A DNA stretch of 64,000 nucleotides, taken from Bacteroidota bacterium (GTDB lineage Bacteria > Bacteroidota > Bacteroidia > AKYH767-A > 2013-40CM-41-45). The stretch covers positions 105,548-169,547 of the forward strand of contig JADKIH010000008.1 of NCBI GenBank assembly GCA_016721305.1. Reading direction: 5' to 3'. Shown piece after piece: positions 1-7,168 of the stretch. Position 1 is the first letter of the stretch. Every line of letters starts with the position of its first letter. The notes under the pieces were generated by a model that saw nothing but the letters and a program-made list of their open reading frames with translations, ran no database searches and was not told the DNA's origin. Both the position numbers and the translations under genes were made by a program.

Positions 1-28
1 ATCCGGCGACGGAGTTGGCTCTTTAGGG

Positions 29-213
29 ATTTGCTGATTTGTTGATTAGCTAATTAGCTGATTAGCAGATTAGCTGATGGAAGTAACCACCGGCAGGGTA
101 ATTCATGGTTTTTCCGGGATTTACAAATCAAATGGGCGATTCTTAGAGAATCTTCCGGCTCAAACGTGCCATACCGCCCATCAGCTAATCAGCTAATTAG
201 CCAATCAGCAAAT
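29..213. repeat. Octamer repeat module, two inverted arms
   Basis: Left arm (29-80) is built from imperfect copies of ATTAGCTA/ATTAGCTG; right arm (179-213) holds the same motif in reverse complement. About 100 bp of non-repeat sequence lies between them, including a small hairpin GATTCT-TAG-AGAATC near 139-153. The module ends just before the -7 box of the next gene. The same octamer recurs in four other junctions of the window (12285, 17351, 37551, 43931). Seen directly; its function is unknown. Confidence 0.75.
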
Positions 214-217
214 TGCC

Positions 218-225
218 TATCTTTG
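218..225 (+). promoter_or_regulatory. Putative Bacteroidota -7 box (TATCTTTG)
   Basis: TATCTTTG fits the Bacteroidota -7 consensus TAnnTTTG and ends 7 bp before the ATG at 233. If it is used, the transcript would start at or almost at the start codon, so the message would be nearly leaderless. No clear -33 TTTG/TTG is visible at the expected distance, so this is a sequence match only. Confidence 0.4.
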
Positions 226-232
226 CCCCACT

Positions 233-1331
233 ATGTCAATTACAAAGAACAAGTTGTCGATGCGTTAAGAAACGTAATCGAGCCGGATCTGAAAAAGATC
301 TGATCACGCTCAATATGGTTGAAAATATTGAGGTGGATGGGATGAATGTCAGCTTTACCGTGGTGCTTACCACTCCTGCATGTCCGTTGAAGGGATTGAT
401 CCAGCAGGCTTGTGTAAATGCCATCATTCATTTTGTGGATGAGAAAGCGAACGTAACCGTTAATATGACGTCGCGCATGACTTCCGGTCGTGGCGATGAA
501 GCTCCATTGCTGCAGGAAGTGAAAAACATCATTGCTGTTGCATCAGGAAAAGGGGGCGTAGGCAAGTCAACGGTTGCTGCGAATTTGGCCATCGCCCTGG
601 CTAAGAAAGGCGCGAAAGTGGGCTTGATCGATGCTGATATTTACGGTCCTTCTCAGCATATCATGTTCGGTGCCGAAGGCGAGCGTTTATTTGTCAATGA
701 AAAGAATGGAAAGCAATACATGATTCCGGTCGAAAGACACGGAGTAAAAGTGCTTTCAATAGGAATGCTCGTTGATCCGAATAAAGCTATTCCATGGCGT
801 GGCCCAATGGCCTCTAAGGCGCTGACTCAACTTTTCAGCGATGCCGAATGGGGTTCATTGGATTACATGCTCATCGATCTTCCTCCGGGAACAGGCGATA
901 TTCATATCACGCTCGTTGGTGCCGTTCCGGTTACCGGAGCTGTGATTGTCACGACACCGCAGCACGTGGCATTAGCCGATGCGCGCAAAGGAATTAATAT
1001 GTTCCAGATCGAAAGCATTAATGTGCCTGTACTTGGTCTGGTTGAGAATATGTCGTACTTCACTCCGGCCGAATTGCCTGAAAATAAATATTACATCTTC
1101 GGAAAAGAAGGCGGCAAGAAATTGGCGGAAGAGCTGGAAATCCCATTCCTCGGTGAAATCCCTCTCGTGCAAAGCATCCGCGAAGGCGGTGATTCAGGAA
1201 GCCCGGTATCTCTGGAAGATAATACTCCGGTTTCTGATGCCTTCGCTGCCGTTGCCGATCAGGTGGTACGTCAGGTTGCCATTCGTAATGCTACAAAAGC
1301 ACCAACACGTAAAGTAGAAGTTGCCCACTAA
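233..1331 (+). CDS. mrp: Mrp/ApbC-family Fe-S carrier P-loop ATPase (5' end frameshifted)
   Basis: Mrp/NBP35-type ATPase, a cytoplasmic scaffold or carrier for Fe-S clusters. An N-terminal DUF59/MIP18-like domain (motif TTPACPLKG) is followed by the ATPase domain with the deviant Walker A GKGGVGKST, the DADIYGPSQ segment and LIDLPPGTGD. The natural start is the ATG at 233 (MSITK...), but the reading frame is broken twice within the first 65 bp. One A appears missing in the run at 244-246 and one in the run near 292-296; restoring both gives a normal N-terminus (MSITKEQVVDALRNVIEPDL). Without repair the only open frame starts at a TTG at 213 and reads nonsense for about 28 residues. The Nfu gene follows 2 bp later, so the two form an Fe-S assembly pair. 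Identification is secure; the breaks are most likely sequencing errors. Confidence 0.93.
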
Positions 1332-1333
1332 TT

Positions 1334-1582
1334 ATGTCCACACAAGCGAACGATATACAAGTCAGAGTCGAAGAAGCCCTCAATCAGCTTCGTCCCTATC
1401 TCGAAGCAGATAGCGGAAATGTTTCGCTCGTAGAAATCACCGACGATAACGTTGTCCGTCTCCGTTTCCTCGGCGCCTGCAAATCATGCAGCATGAGCGC
1501 CATGACTCTAAAAGCCGGCATCGAACAAACGATTCTCAAAATGGTACCGGAGATACGGAGGGTGGAAGCTGTGGAAGACTAG
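1334..1582 (+). CDS. NifU-like C-terminal (Nfu) domain protein
   Basis: An 82-residue protein consisting only of the Nfu domain (NifU C-terminal family). These bind a labile 4Fe-4S cluster, usually between two subunits, and hand it to apo-proteins. The CxxC cluster motif is visible in GACKSCSMSA, followed by the usual TLKAGIE helix. The ATG sits 2 bp after the mrp stop, so co-transcription and a shared role in Fe-S maturation are likely. The stop codon overlaps the first base pairs of a 38-bp inverted repeat. Client proteins in the window could include ActB and KorAB (inference). Confidence 0.93.
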   Translation: MSTQANDIQVRVEEALNQLRPYLEADSGNVSLVEITDDNVVRLRFLGACKSCSMSAMTLKAGIEQTILKMVPEIRRVEAVED

Positions 1583-1731
1583 TAAGTTGTAAGTAGTAAG
1601 TAGTAAGTTGACTTACACTTGAACGACTCGAGATTTGAATAAAAAATACTGCACAAAAAAGGCGATGAAAGATTTCTTCCATCGCCTTTTTTAGTGTAAG
1701 TCAACTTACTACTTACTACTTACAACTTACT
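1581..1731. repeat. Heptamer repeat as perfect 38-bp inverted arms around a terminator
   Basis: Positions 1581-1618 and 1694-1731 are exact reverse complements over 38 bp. Each arm is a 7-bp tandem repeat (TAAGTAG/TAAGTTG, about four units). The left arm overlaps the nfu stop codon and the right arm overlaps the stop codon of the convergent hydrolase gene. A hairpin terminator lies between the arms. Read directly from the sequence. Confidence 0.9.
1655..1692. terminator. Bidirectional rho-independent terminator
   Basis: A-run, stem GGCGATG...CATCGCC with an extra AAGA/TCTT pairing, then a T-run. It sits between the convergent nfu and hydrolase genes and can serve both strands. Confidence 0.85.
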
Positions 1732-2536
1732 GATTCAAAAACTTACTCACCTTCTCAAAATAAACATTCTTATCCGTCGAGAAGTTGTCAGCATTGCTTG
1801 GGCTGGCGGTAACGACGTAGAGAGAGGTTTGGCATTTTAAAAGTTTCATGTCGGCCGGATTGATCATTTCATCCTGAGCAGAAACGATTAGCATTACTCC
1901 TTTGAGATTCGGGCGGGAACGATCGCATGCATACATTGGTTCGTAGTTCTTGTCGTAGCCAAAAGGAATGATCACTTCTTTTCCTTTTTTCTCCTTCATT
2001 TTTTTCTTCATAAGTTCCAAGCCTGTCCATGAGCCATCGGCAATGATCTTGCGTGTCTCGCTACGGTTACAACCTACGCCTAATGAAATACCTGCTCCGA
2101 TATTTTGTCCGTACAAATCGAACTTGGTAATTGCGCGCGATTTGCGGAGGTAATCGGCTACTGCATTCAAATCGTTCAGGAACTGAGGATAAATATACGT
2201 GTCAGGGTCAATGCTGAACTCACTGCTCGCACCGTAACCGCGGTAGTCGTACATGGCTACATTCCAACCTGCCGAAAGAAACTGTCCGCAGATTTCAATA
2301 TTGTCGGCCATATTACCATCGCCACTGCCACTGATAATTACCCAATTGGTGGTTTTCTTGGAAGTCTCGAAAAACCAGGCATTCAGAGAAGCTCCATCTT
2401 TCGTAGTCACTTTTTCTTCCTTGTAAGTCATGCCGTATTTTTCAGGCTTAATCTTATACTCTTTAGAAGGATTTAATGCTAAAGCAAGCTGGCTAATGAA
2501 GATGGCCGTCACTGCGGCAATAAGTTTTAATTTCAT
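1727..2536 (-). CDS. Secreted alpha/beta-hydrolase-fold protein lacking catalytic Ser and His
   Basis: A 269-residue alpha/beta hydrolase-like protein with a signal peptide (MKLKLIAAVTAIFISQLALA). Fold landmarks are clear: WVIISGSGDGN (oxyanion-loop region), NVAMYDYRGYGAS (beta4 region typical of serine aminopeptidase/dienelactone-like hydrolases) and MLIVSAQDEMINP (the acid Asp). The nucleophile elbow, however, reads YGQNIGAG, with Asn where GxSxG needs Ser. The C-terminal region shows no His where the catalytic one is expected (TASPSNADNFS). By family logic it should be inactive as an esterase or peptidase and may be a binding protein or use other chemistry. The stop lies in the 38-bp inverted repeat. 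Fold assignment is good; substrate unknown. Confidence 0.8.
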   Translation of the reverse strand: MKLKLIAAVTAIFISQLALALNPSKEYKIKPEKYGMTYKEEKVTTKDGASLNAWFFETSKKTTNWVIISGSGDGNMADNIEICGQFLSAGWNVAMYDYRGYGASSEFSIDPDTYIYPQFLNDLNAVADYLRKSRAITKFDLYGQNIGAGISLGVGCNRSETRKIIADGSWTGLELMKKKMKEKKGKEVIIPFGYDKNYEPMYACDRSRPNLKGVMLIVSAQDEMINPADMKLLKCQTSLYVVTASPSNADNFSTDKNVYFEKVSKFLNQ

Positions 2537-2764
2537 GTCAGTTCTTTGTTTTTATAAATCTAGGTTTTGAATTTTTCAGTCAGGGACTCACGTTGATGCA
2601 GGAGTCGGGTAACGCGTTTTCTGTCGAAATACGACGATCGCAACCGCTGTAAATTTATAGAAAAGTTACGGATCAAATATTGGAGTTAAGATGGATTGTT
2701 AACAATATCGGTCAAAAAAAACGACTTAATTTCGGGAAAACTTACTCTTTTACGACGGATATGC

Positions 2765-3217
2765 TCACTGTCCTTTTCTTCTTAAAAACACAAGCGAAAT
2801 TTTGCTCGTATCTCCTGTCTGAAAGTAAGCTTCATATTGTGATGACAAATAGTCGACGGCGCTATGGCCGCTAGCGTTCTGCTGAAACTGCTGGATTAAG
2901 ATGATTCTGTTCCTGAAATTTCCTTCGAAGTTCTTGATGTCAGCTGCTTCCCGAATCGAAAATACATTTTGAGTCGACAACTCATCTGCTAAATTCTTTT
3001 TCAAAAACGATTTCTTGTCGAAGTAGTAGGTGAATAGATTTGTGTCATCGGCCGTATTGATGATTACTACGTCGTCTTTTTGCTTCAGGTCTTTTACCGT
3101 ATTGGCAAACAAGCGATAGTTTTCGTTGCGTTCATAGGTAAACTTGTAGCTTAATCGAAATAAGAGCGACGACGAGAATAACGGGGGTGGTGTATTTTTC
3201 GGAAAAGATTTGTGCAA
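2765..3217 (-). CDS. C-terminal part of frameshifted GT-C membrane glycosyltransferase
   Basis: Open frame holding the C-terminal soluble tail of the glycosyltransferase encoded just upstream on the same strand. True coding probably begins near 3140, where the upstream frame (reading ...ALISIKLQ) should continue into FTYERNENYRLFANTVKDL here. The first ~25 residues of the open frame are an out-of-frame shadow. The tail (KDDVVIINTADDTNLFTYYF...) resembles the extracytoplasmic C-terminal domain commonly seen in dolichyl-phosphate-mannose/ArnT-like enzymes. One extra base (or two missing) in the window would explain the break; the exact point is not determinable here. Confidence 0.7.
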   Translation of the reverse strand: MHKSFPKNTPPPLFSSSLLFRLSYKFTYERNENYRLFANTVKDLKQKDDVVIINTADDTNLFTYYFDKKSFLKKNLADELSTQNVFSIREAADIKNFEGNFRNRIILIQQFQQNASGHSAVDYLSSQYEAYFQTGDTSKISLVFLRRKGQ

Positions 3218-4361
3218 TAACTAATGCGATACTGAGGTAAATAAAAGGGACGCAAAAGATCATATAACGGGAAAGAAACATTGGCTTTGCAAGAGAAATA
3301 ATAAAGAGAGTTGAAATTGTAAAAATTGAGGCCAGGAGTGTGTAAATGATAAGCGCACGATGCTTAGATTCTTTGCTCTTGACGAAAAGTTGAATAATGA
3401 GATATATGCATGCCGATAGAAAGAGGATTTTCACAACGGCATTATTGCTAAGCGAATTCAAAGAGTCGTTTAGTTCCCACTCTCCGGGTTTCTGAAGCCA
3501 GAAATTGCCCGTAGAATTGAATCCGAGAATATTTAGAAATTGCTTTTTCGTAAATCGCACCGCAATGAGGATTGCGCAAATCAAATACGAGATGAGATAT
3601 TTCGGCAACAACTTTTTGTCTGTAGTAAATACGACAAAGCCCTGAATGAGGAGGATAATTCCCGATATATAATGTGTGTAAACGAGTAGGAAATTGATCA
3701 ACCCCAGTAAAAGCGCATGCTGTAGTTTTCGTTTTTCCAGATAATTGAAAAAGGTAATCGTAGAGATGACGACCAGGAGTAGCGTTAATGAATAACTGCG
3801 CGCCTGTTGTGCATGATAGAGCAACATGGTGTGTGCCGTTAACGCCATTGCAATTCCTAAAGCTGTCGCGAAGTTAAAACGCTTAAAAACAAATCGACCG
3901 AATAATGCAATCGCTAAGGCTGAAAAGATCAGGCTCAGTACACGGGCATTCACCTCGTTTATTTCGAAGATATGATGCCAGACCCAAATGCAATAGTAGT
4001 AGAATGGAGGGTTGTTGTCCCATTCAGCTTCATGCTTGATGTGCCCGAAATCGAGCGACACTTCTTTTAAGCTGATAGACTCATCATAGTCGAGCGAATT
4101 AATGCCAATGCCATTCGATTTGATCAGCAGATTTACAATCAATACGCAAACGAAAAAGATATTCCTGTTTCGCCCGTTATTCAAAATGCTGTCAAATATC
4201 CCTGAAATCGAAAACCCTTTAGAAGTGTTCTTGTCCGAGGTTGATCCTTGGTCCGATGTTGATGCGAATCCGCTTGTCATAATGCTAAATTGCTGTTGAG
4301 CGAAAATAGGTATTATTTTACTAACGATCTTCGTCGAAATACCGGGCCTTTTCGTCATCAT
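3132..4361 (-). CDS. GT-C (family 39-like) membrane glycosyltransferase, N-terminal part
   Basis: Polytopic membrane protein of the ArnT/PMT-like glycosyltransferase superfamily, which transfers sugars from polyprenyl-phosphate donors on the outer face of the inner membrane. Visible hallmarks: first membrane helix (IFFVCVLIVNLLI), an acidic loop with YDESISLKEV, the conserved WDNNPPFYYYCIW segment, and about nine further hydrophobic helices (e.g. HTMLLYHAQQARSYSLTLLLV). The frame ends prematurely at 3132; the C-terminal domain continues in another frame (2765-3140). The ATG at 4361 gives a long polar N-terminus; an internal ATG at 4280 (MTSGFASTSD) is an alternative start. Acceptor and donor cannot be read from sequence. 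Divergent from the T9SS gene at 4464. Confidence 0.75.
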   Translation of the reverse strand: MMTKRPGISTKIVSKIIPIFAQQQFSIMTSGFASTSDQGSTSDKNTSKGFSISGIFDSILNNGRNRNIFFVCVLIVNLLIKSNGIGINSLDYDESISLKEVSLDFGHIKHEAEWDNNPPFYYYCIWVWHHIFEINEVNARVLSLIFSALAIALFGRFVFKRFNFATALGIAMALTAHTMLLYHAQQARSYSLTLLLVVISTITFFNYLEKRKLQHALLLGLINFLLVYTHYISGIILLIQGFVVFTTDKKLLPKYLISYLICAILIAVRFTKKQFLNILGFNSTGNFWLQKPGEWELNDSLNSLSNNAVVKILFLSACIYLIIQLFVKSKESKHRALIIYTLLASIFTISTLFIISLAKPMFLSRYMIFCVPFIYLSIALVIAQIFSEKYTTPVILVVALISIKLQVYL

Positions 4362-4463
4362 TTTGCCACGTGTGAGCTATATATGTATCCCTTGGTTGAA
4401 AGTGAAAGTAAAAACTTTTACATTTGATAACCTTCCGGTACTTGCCGGATATAAGGATCCGAT

Positions 4464-5135
4464 ATGAATAAAACTCAGAATCGCAGTTTGACTGCAAACA
4501 GAATCGCTTATGCTTTCTTCGTAGCCTTTTTGTCTTTCAGCTCATTCGCGTACTCTTCAATCTTGGATACCTGCCTGCTTCGTTCTTATGGTGGGCCGGG
4601 GAATGAATTTGCTTATAGTATGGCTGCTATGTCAGACAGTGGCATCGTTTTGGCCGGCATTACCAATTATTATGGTTCCGGTGGAAATTCTGTCTACATG
4701 GTGCGGACCGACAAAAACGGAATTCGTCGTTGGTCAAAAGTTCTCGGAGGATCAGCCATTGATCAGTGTAATAGCGTACAGGTAACAGGCGATACAGGCG
4801 TATTTTTAATCGGATATACAAACTCGTTTGGCCAGGGCGGATATGATGGAATGATTATCAAGACCGATACGGGCGGAAGCGAGCTTTGGGAAAAATCTTA
4901 CGGCGGTTCCGACTGGGACTTTTTCGATGGAGGATATCTTTTGCCCGATGGCTCAATTATCGCCTGCGGAAGGACGTACAGCAATGGCGCAGCACAATGC
5001 GATGCTTATGCTGTTTGTGTCGACACCGATGGTAATGAGCTTTGGCATATTCAGCTCGGAAGTCAGTATGATGATGCTTTTAACGATGTAGTCTTGCAAG
5101 GCGGCTATTTGTTTTTGTGGGGACAACTCACCTGA
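4464..5135 (+). CDS. T9SS cargo, propeller-like repeats, N-terminal part (frameshifted)
   Basis: Begins with a signal peptide (hydrophobic FFVAFLSFSSFAYS), then repeats of about 50-60 residues with the pattern GG..D......Y.V+TD..G...W...YGG, as in SBBP/delta-60-like beta-propeller proteins of Bacteroidota. The frame stops at 5135 but the same repeat pattern continues in the next frame from 5117. The break falls in the TTTTTGTGGGG stretch at 5112-5122, where one missing base restores the frame. Combined length would be about 500 residues. Probably secreted and cell-surface attached or released; ligand unknown. Confidence 0.75.
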   Translation: MNKTQNRSLTANRIAYAFFVAFLSFSSFAYSSILDTCLLRSYGGPGNEFAYSMAAMSDSGIVLAGITNYYGSGGNSVYMVRTDKNGIRRWSKVLGGSAIDQCNSVQVTGDTGVFLIGYTNSFGQGGYDGMIIKTDTGGSELWEKSYGGSDWDFFDGGYLLPDGSIIACGRTYSNGAAQCDAYAVCVDTDGNELWHIQLGSQYDDAFNDVVLQGGYLFLWGQLT

Positions 5136-5962
5136 GTGGTGGGAATGATAAATCCGGCTATGTTGTGAAAACCGATTTATCGGGGAATGTAATTACGGAA
5201 CTTCAGCCAAGTGTGCCCGGTACATGCGAGCTTAAAGCTATAACTGCCTACAACAATGAAGTTGTGATGACCGGTAGTTCGTTGAATCCGGATTCAACGC
5301 ACAGCAATGGTTGGATGGTGCGAATGGATACTTCGTGCAGTATTATTTGGAATCGGATTTTTGGAGACTTCAGAGAATCTTATTTCAATGACGTGATAGC
5401 AGTGTCATCAAACCAACTAGTTTTCATCGGGCAAAATGTTGGCGGCGGCTTCGGTGGAAAAACGATGTTGATGATACGTACCGATGTAAACGGCGACTGG
5501 CAGGCCGGACATAATTTCGGCGGCAGTTCGGATGAAGAGGGCTATTGTTTGATCGAATTGCCGGGACATCGCCTGGCCGGTTGCGGTTATACTACTAGCT
5601 GGGGTTTTGGGAATGAAGATGCTCTGCTCTTTATTCTTCCGTACGATTCTCTGCAAATGGATTACTACTATAACGGAGTTTATTTCTTCGAAAATTTATC
5701 TCCTATTTCAGTAAGCGAGACAACTCGTAATCCGGTAATAGTTTCGCCAAATCCTGCTCATGGTATGATCTCTTTTTCAGGGATAGATATAAGCTTGGTG
5801 AAATCAATCAGCATTATCCCTGTTGATGGACGTGAGATGCTGGAGATCTCAAAACGAAGAATCGGAAACGGAATCGATGTCTCTGACTTCACTAACGGAA
5901 TGTATTTTTACCGCCTTGCCACTGCCACAGGAACCTACGTAGGGAAATTTATTTTGGAGTAG
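5117..5962 (+). CDS. T9SS cargo, C-terminal part with type A sorting domain
   Basis: Continuation of the propeller-like repeats (SGYVVKTDLSGNV, GWMVRMDTSCSIIWNRIFG, DEEGYCLIELPGHRLAGCGY), ending in a T9SS type A sorting domain of about 80 residues (VIVSPNPAHGMISFSG ... DFTNGMYFYRLATATG ... KFILE). The apparent start is a GTG inside the frameshift zone and is not a real start. The sorting domain predicts export by PorU/gliding-type T9SS and removal of the tail at the outer membrane. Confidence 0.82.
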   Translation: MGTTHLSGGNDKSGYVVKTDLSGNVITELQPSVPGTCELKAITAYNNEVVMTGSSLNPDSTHSNGWMVRMDTSCSIIWNRIFGDFRESYFNDVIAVSSNQLVFIGQNVGGGFGGKTMLMIRTDVNGDWQAGHNFGGSSDEEGYCLIELPGHRLAGCGYTTSWGFGNEDALLFILPYDSLQMDYYYNGVYFFENLSPISVSETTRNPVIVSPNPAHGMISFSGIDISLVKSISIIPVDGREMLEISKRRIGNGIDVSDFTNGMYFYRLATATGTYVGKFILE

Positions 5963-6021
5963 ATTTACACCAATCTTACATCCGTTTACGAAATAAATGA
6001 ACCAAGATCCGCTACGGCGGA

Positions 6022-6062
6022 TATACCATTCTCTATTCGTATTTTCATTAAGGAATGGTATA
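6022..6062. terminator. Inverted repeat between convergent genes
   Basis: 10-bp perfect arms (TATACCATTC / GAATGGTATA) with a 21-nt loop between the convergent genes at 4464-5962 and 6104-6937. There is no T-run, so termination is a guess from location and symmetry. Confidence 0.4.
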
Positions 6063-6103
6063 ATTTACTCTCACCCTTGATGCAAGTGTTTTGTTTTCTG
6101 ACT

Positions 6104-6937
6104 TCAGAACGCAAATCCTAGTGTCACACCTCCTGAAATAGCGAAAGTAAAGTGGCCGTCGCCAATATCTGAAAAGCCATAGTAGTAACTGCGATCGTTC
6201 ACATAATAGGGATACGTAATTGTATTTCCCATATAGTCCACATAATACTGATACCTTTTTTCATGACTCAGATTTATATAGCTGAGTCCAATACCTCCAT
6301 AAGCTTCTAAAAATAATCGTGAACCAAGTACAATTCCGGTTCCGTAAAGCAATTGCAAAGCACCGGCATTATATGTTTCATCCTGAGTGGTAAAATTGGA
6401 ATAGGTCAACTCTGCCTTTAGAAAAGGCACGCCGAATGTTTGGAGCTTGCCTTGCGAAAGAGCGGAGTAACGATAGCCCGCTTTTGCAAACCAACCTGTC
6501 GCCTCTGTTCGTCCGTAATCTTCCACATCGCTGTTGCCGATTCCTATTCTCGCCAACTTAAACTCAAGTGCATTTCCGTTTTTAAGGAAATGTGCATAAC
6601 CTATACACAGATCATTTGTAGGCAATGAAAAGATCTCGACAGAAAAACACGATTTCCTTGAGTTGAATTCGTGGTTGGTACTGGCTTTCTTTCCTTTCAT
6701 TTCAGAAATGATCAGCCTTGTTCCTGACTCAAAATGTATCCGGTAAACCTCACTTTTCCGAAACACAATTTCAGCTGAGTTAATATCTCGTGCGGTTCGC
6801 ACGGTGATCTCTCTTATGCCCACTTGTTTAACAAATGCCGTCATTGTATCGCCTGTGGAAAGAAAAAGTGTGTCCTGTGCTTTTATACAAATGAATGGAA
6901 AGAGAAGAAGGCTGAATAGAATGAGAAGTTTTTTCAT
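6104..6937 (-). CDS. Putative outer-membrane beta-barrel protein, unknown function
   Basis: 277 residues with a signal peptide (MKKLLILFSLLLFPFICIKA). Residues ~20-85 form a small domain common at the N-terminus of Bacteroidota surface proteins (DTLFLSTGDTMTAFVKQVG...EIVFRKSEVYRIHF, a pattern of alternating strands). The rest is rich in Tyr, Gly and alternating hydrophobics (GIVLGSRLFLEAYGGIGLSYI, FTFAISGGVTLGFAF) with a terminal aromatic Phe, typical of a porin-like or OmpW/OmpX-like barrel. I do not recognise a specific family. It stands alone between a convergent T9SS gene and glmS; its own terminator is probably the inverted repeat at 6022. Confidence 0.65.
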   Translation of the reverse strand: MKKLLILFSLLLFPFICIKAQDTLFLSTGDTMTAFVKQVGIREITVRTARDINSAEIVFRKSEVYRIHFESGTRLIISEMKGKKASTNHEFNSRKSCFSVEIFSLPTNDLCIGYAHFLKNGNALEFKLARIGIGNSDVEDYGRTEATGWFAKAGYRYSALSQGKLQTFGVPFLKAELTYSNFTTQDETYNAGALQLLYGTGIVLGSRLFLEAYGGIGLSYINLSHEKRYQYYVDYMGNTITYPYYVNDRSYYYGFSDIGDGHFTFAISGGVTLGFAF

Positions 6938-7119
6938 TCTTGAATCGGTTTAAAATTTTAGAGCGTATTCAGAATGCACAATTCGATAAGGACTAATGTA
7001 GAGAAATAATTTGTTAATGTCCTGGCTCGATTAATTAACTCAATGATGAGAGTGATTTTCTTAGATGATTCGGTGTTTTCACTTGTAAAATCAAACTTGT
7101 TATTTTAAAAAGAGGGCAT

Positions 7120-7151
7120 AAAAAAAGGCAGTCGTTTCGGACTGCCTTCTA
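7120..7151 (-). terminator. Rho-independent terminator of the glmS operon
   Basis: On the minus strand, stem AGGCAGTCC...GACTGCCT followed by a T-run, 18-50 bp after the glmS stop. Confidence 0.85.
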
Positions 7152-7168
7152 TATTATCGGGACGACGA

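Noticed and set aside
979..1317. 112-residue plus-strand open frame inside mrp
   Set aside because: Alternative-frame shadow; composition is nonsense (RTSLRPNCLK) and it lies wholly within the confident Mrp ATPase.
2680..2874. 64-residue plus-strand frame between two minus-strand genes
   Set aside because: Half of it overlaps the glycosyltransferase tail on the other strand; no family resemblance.
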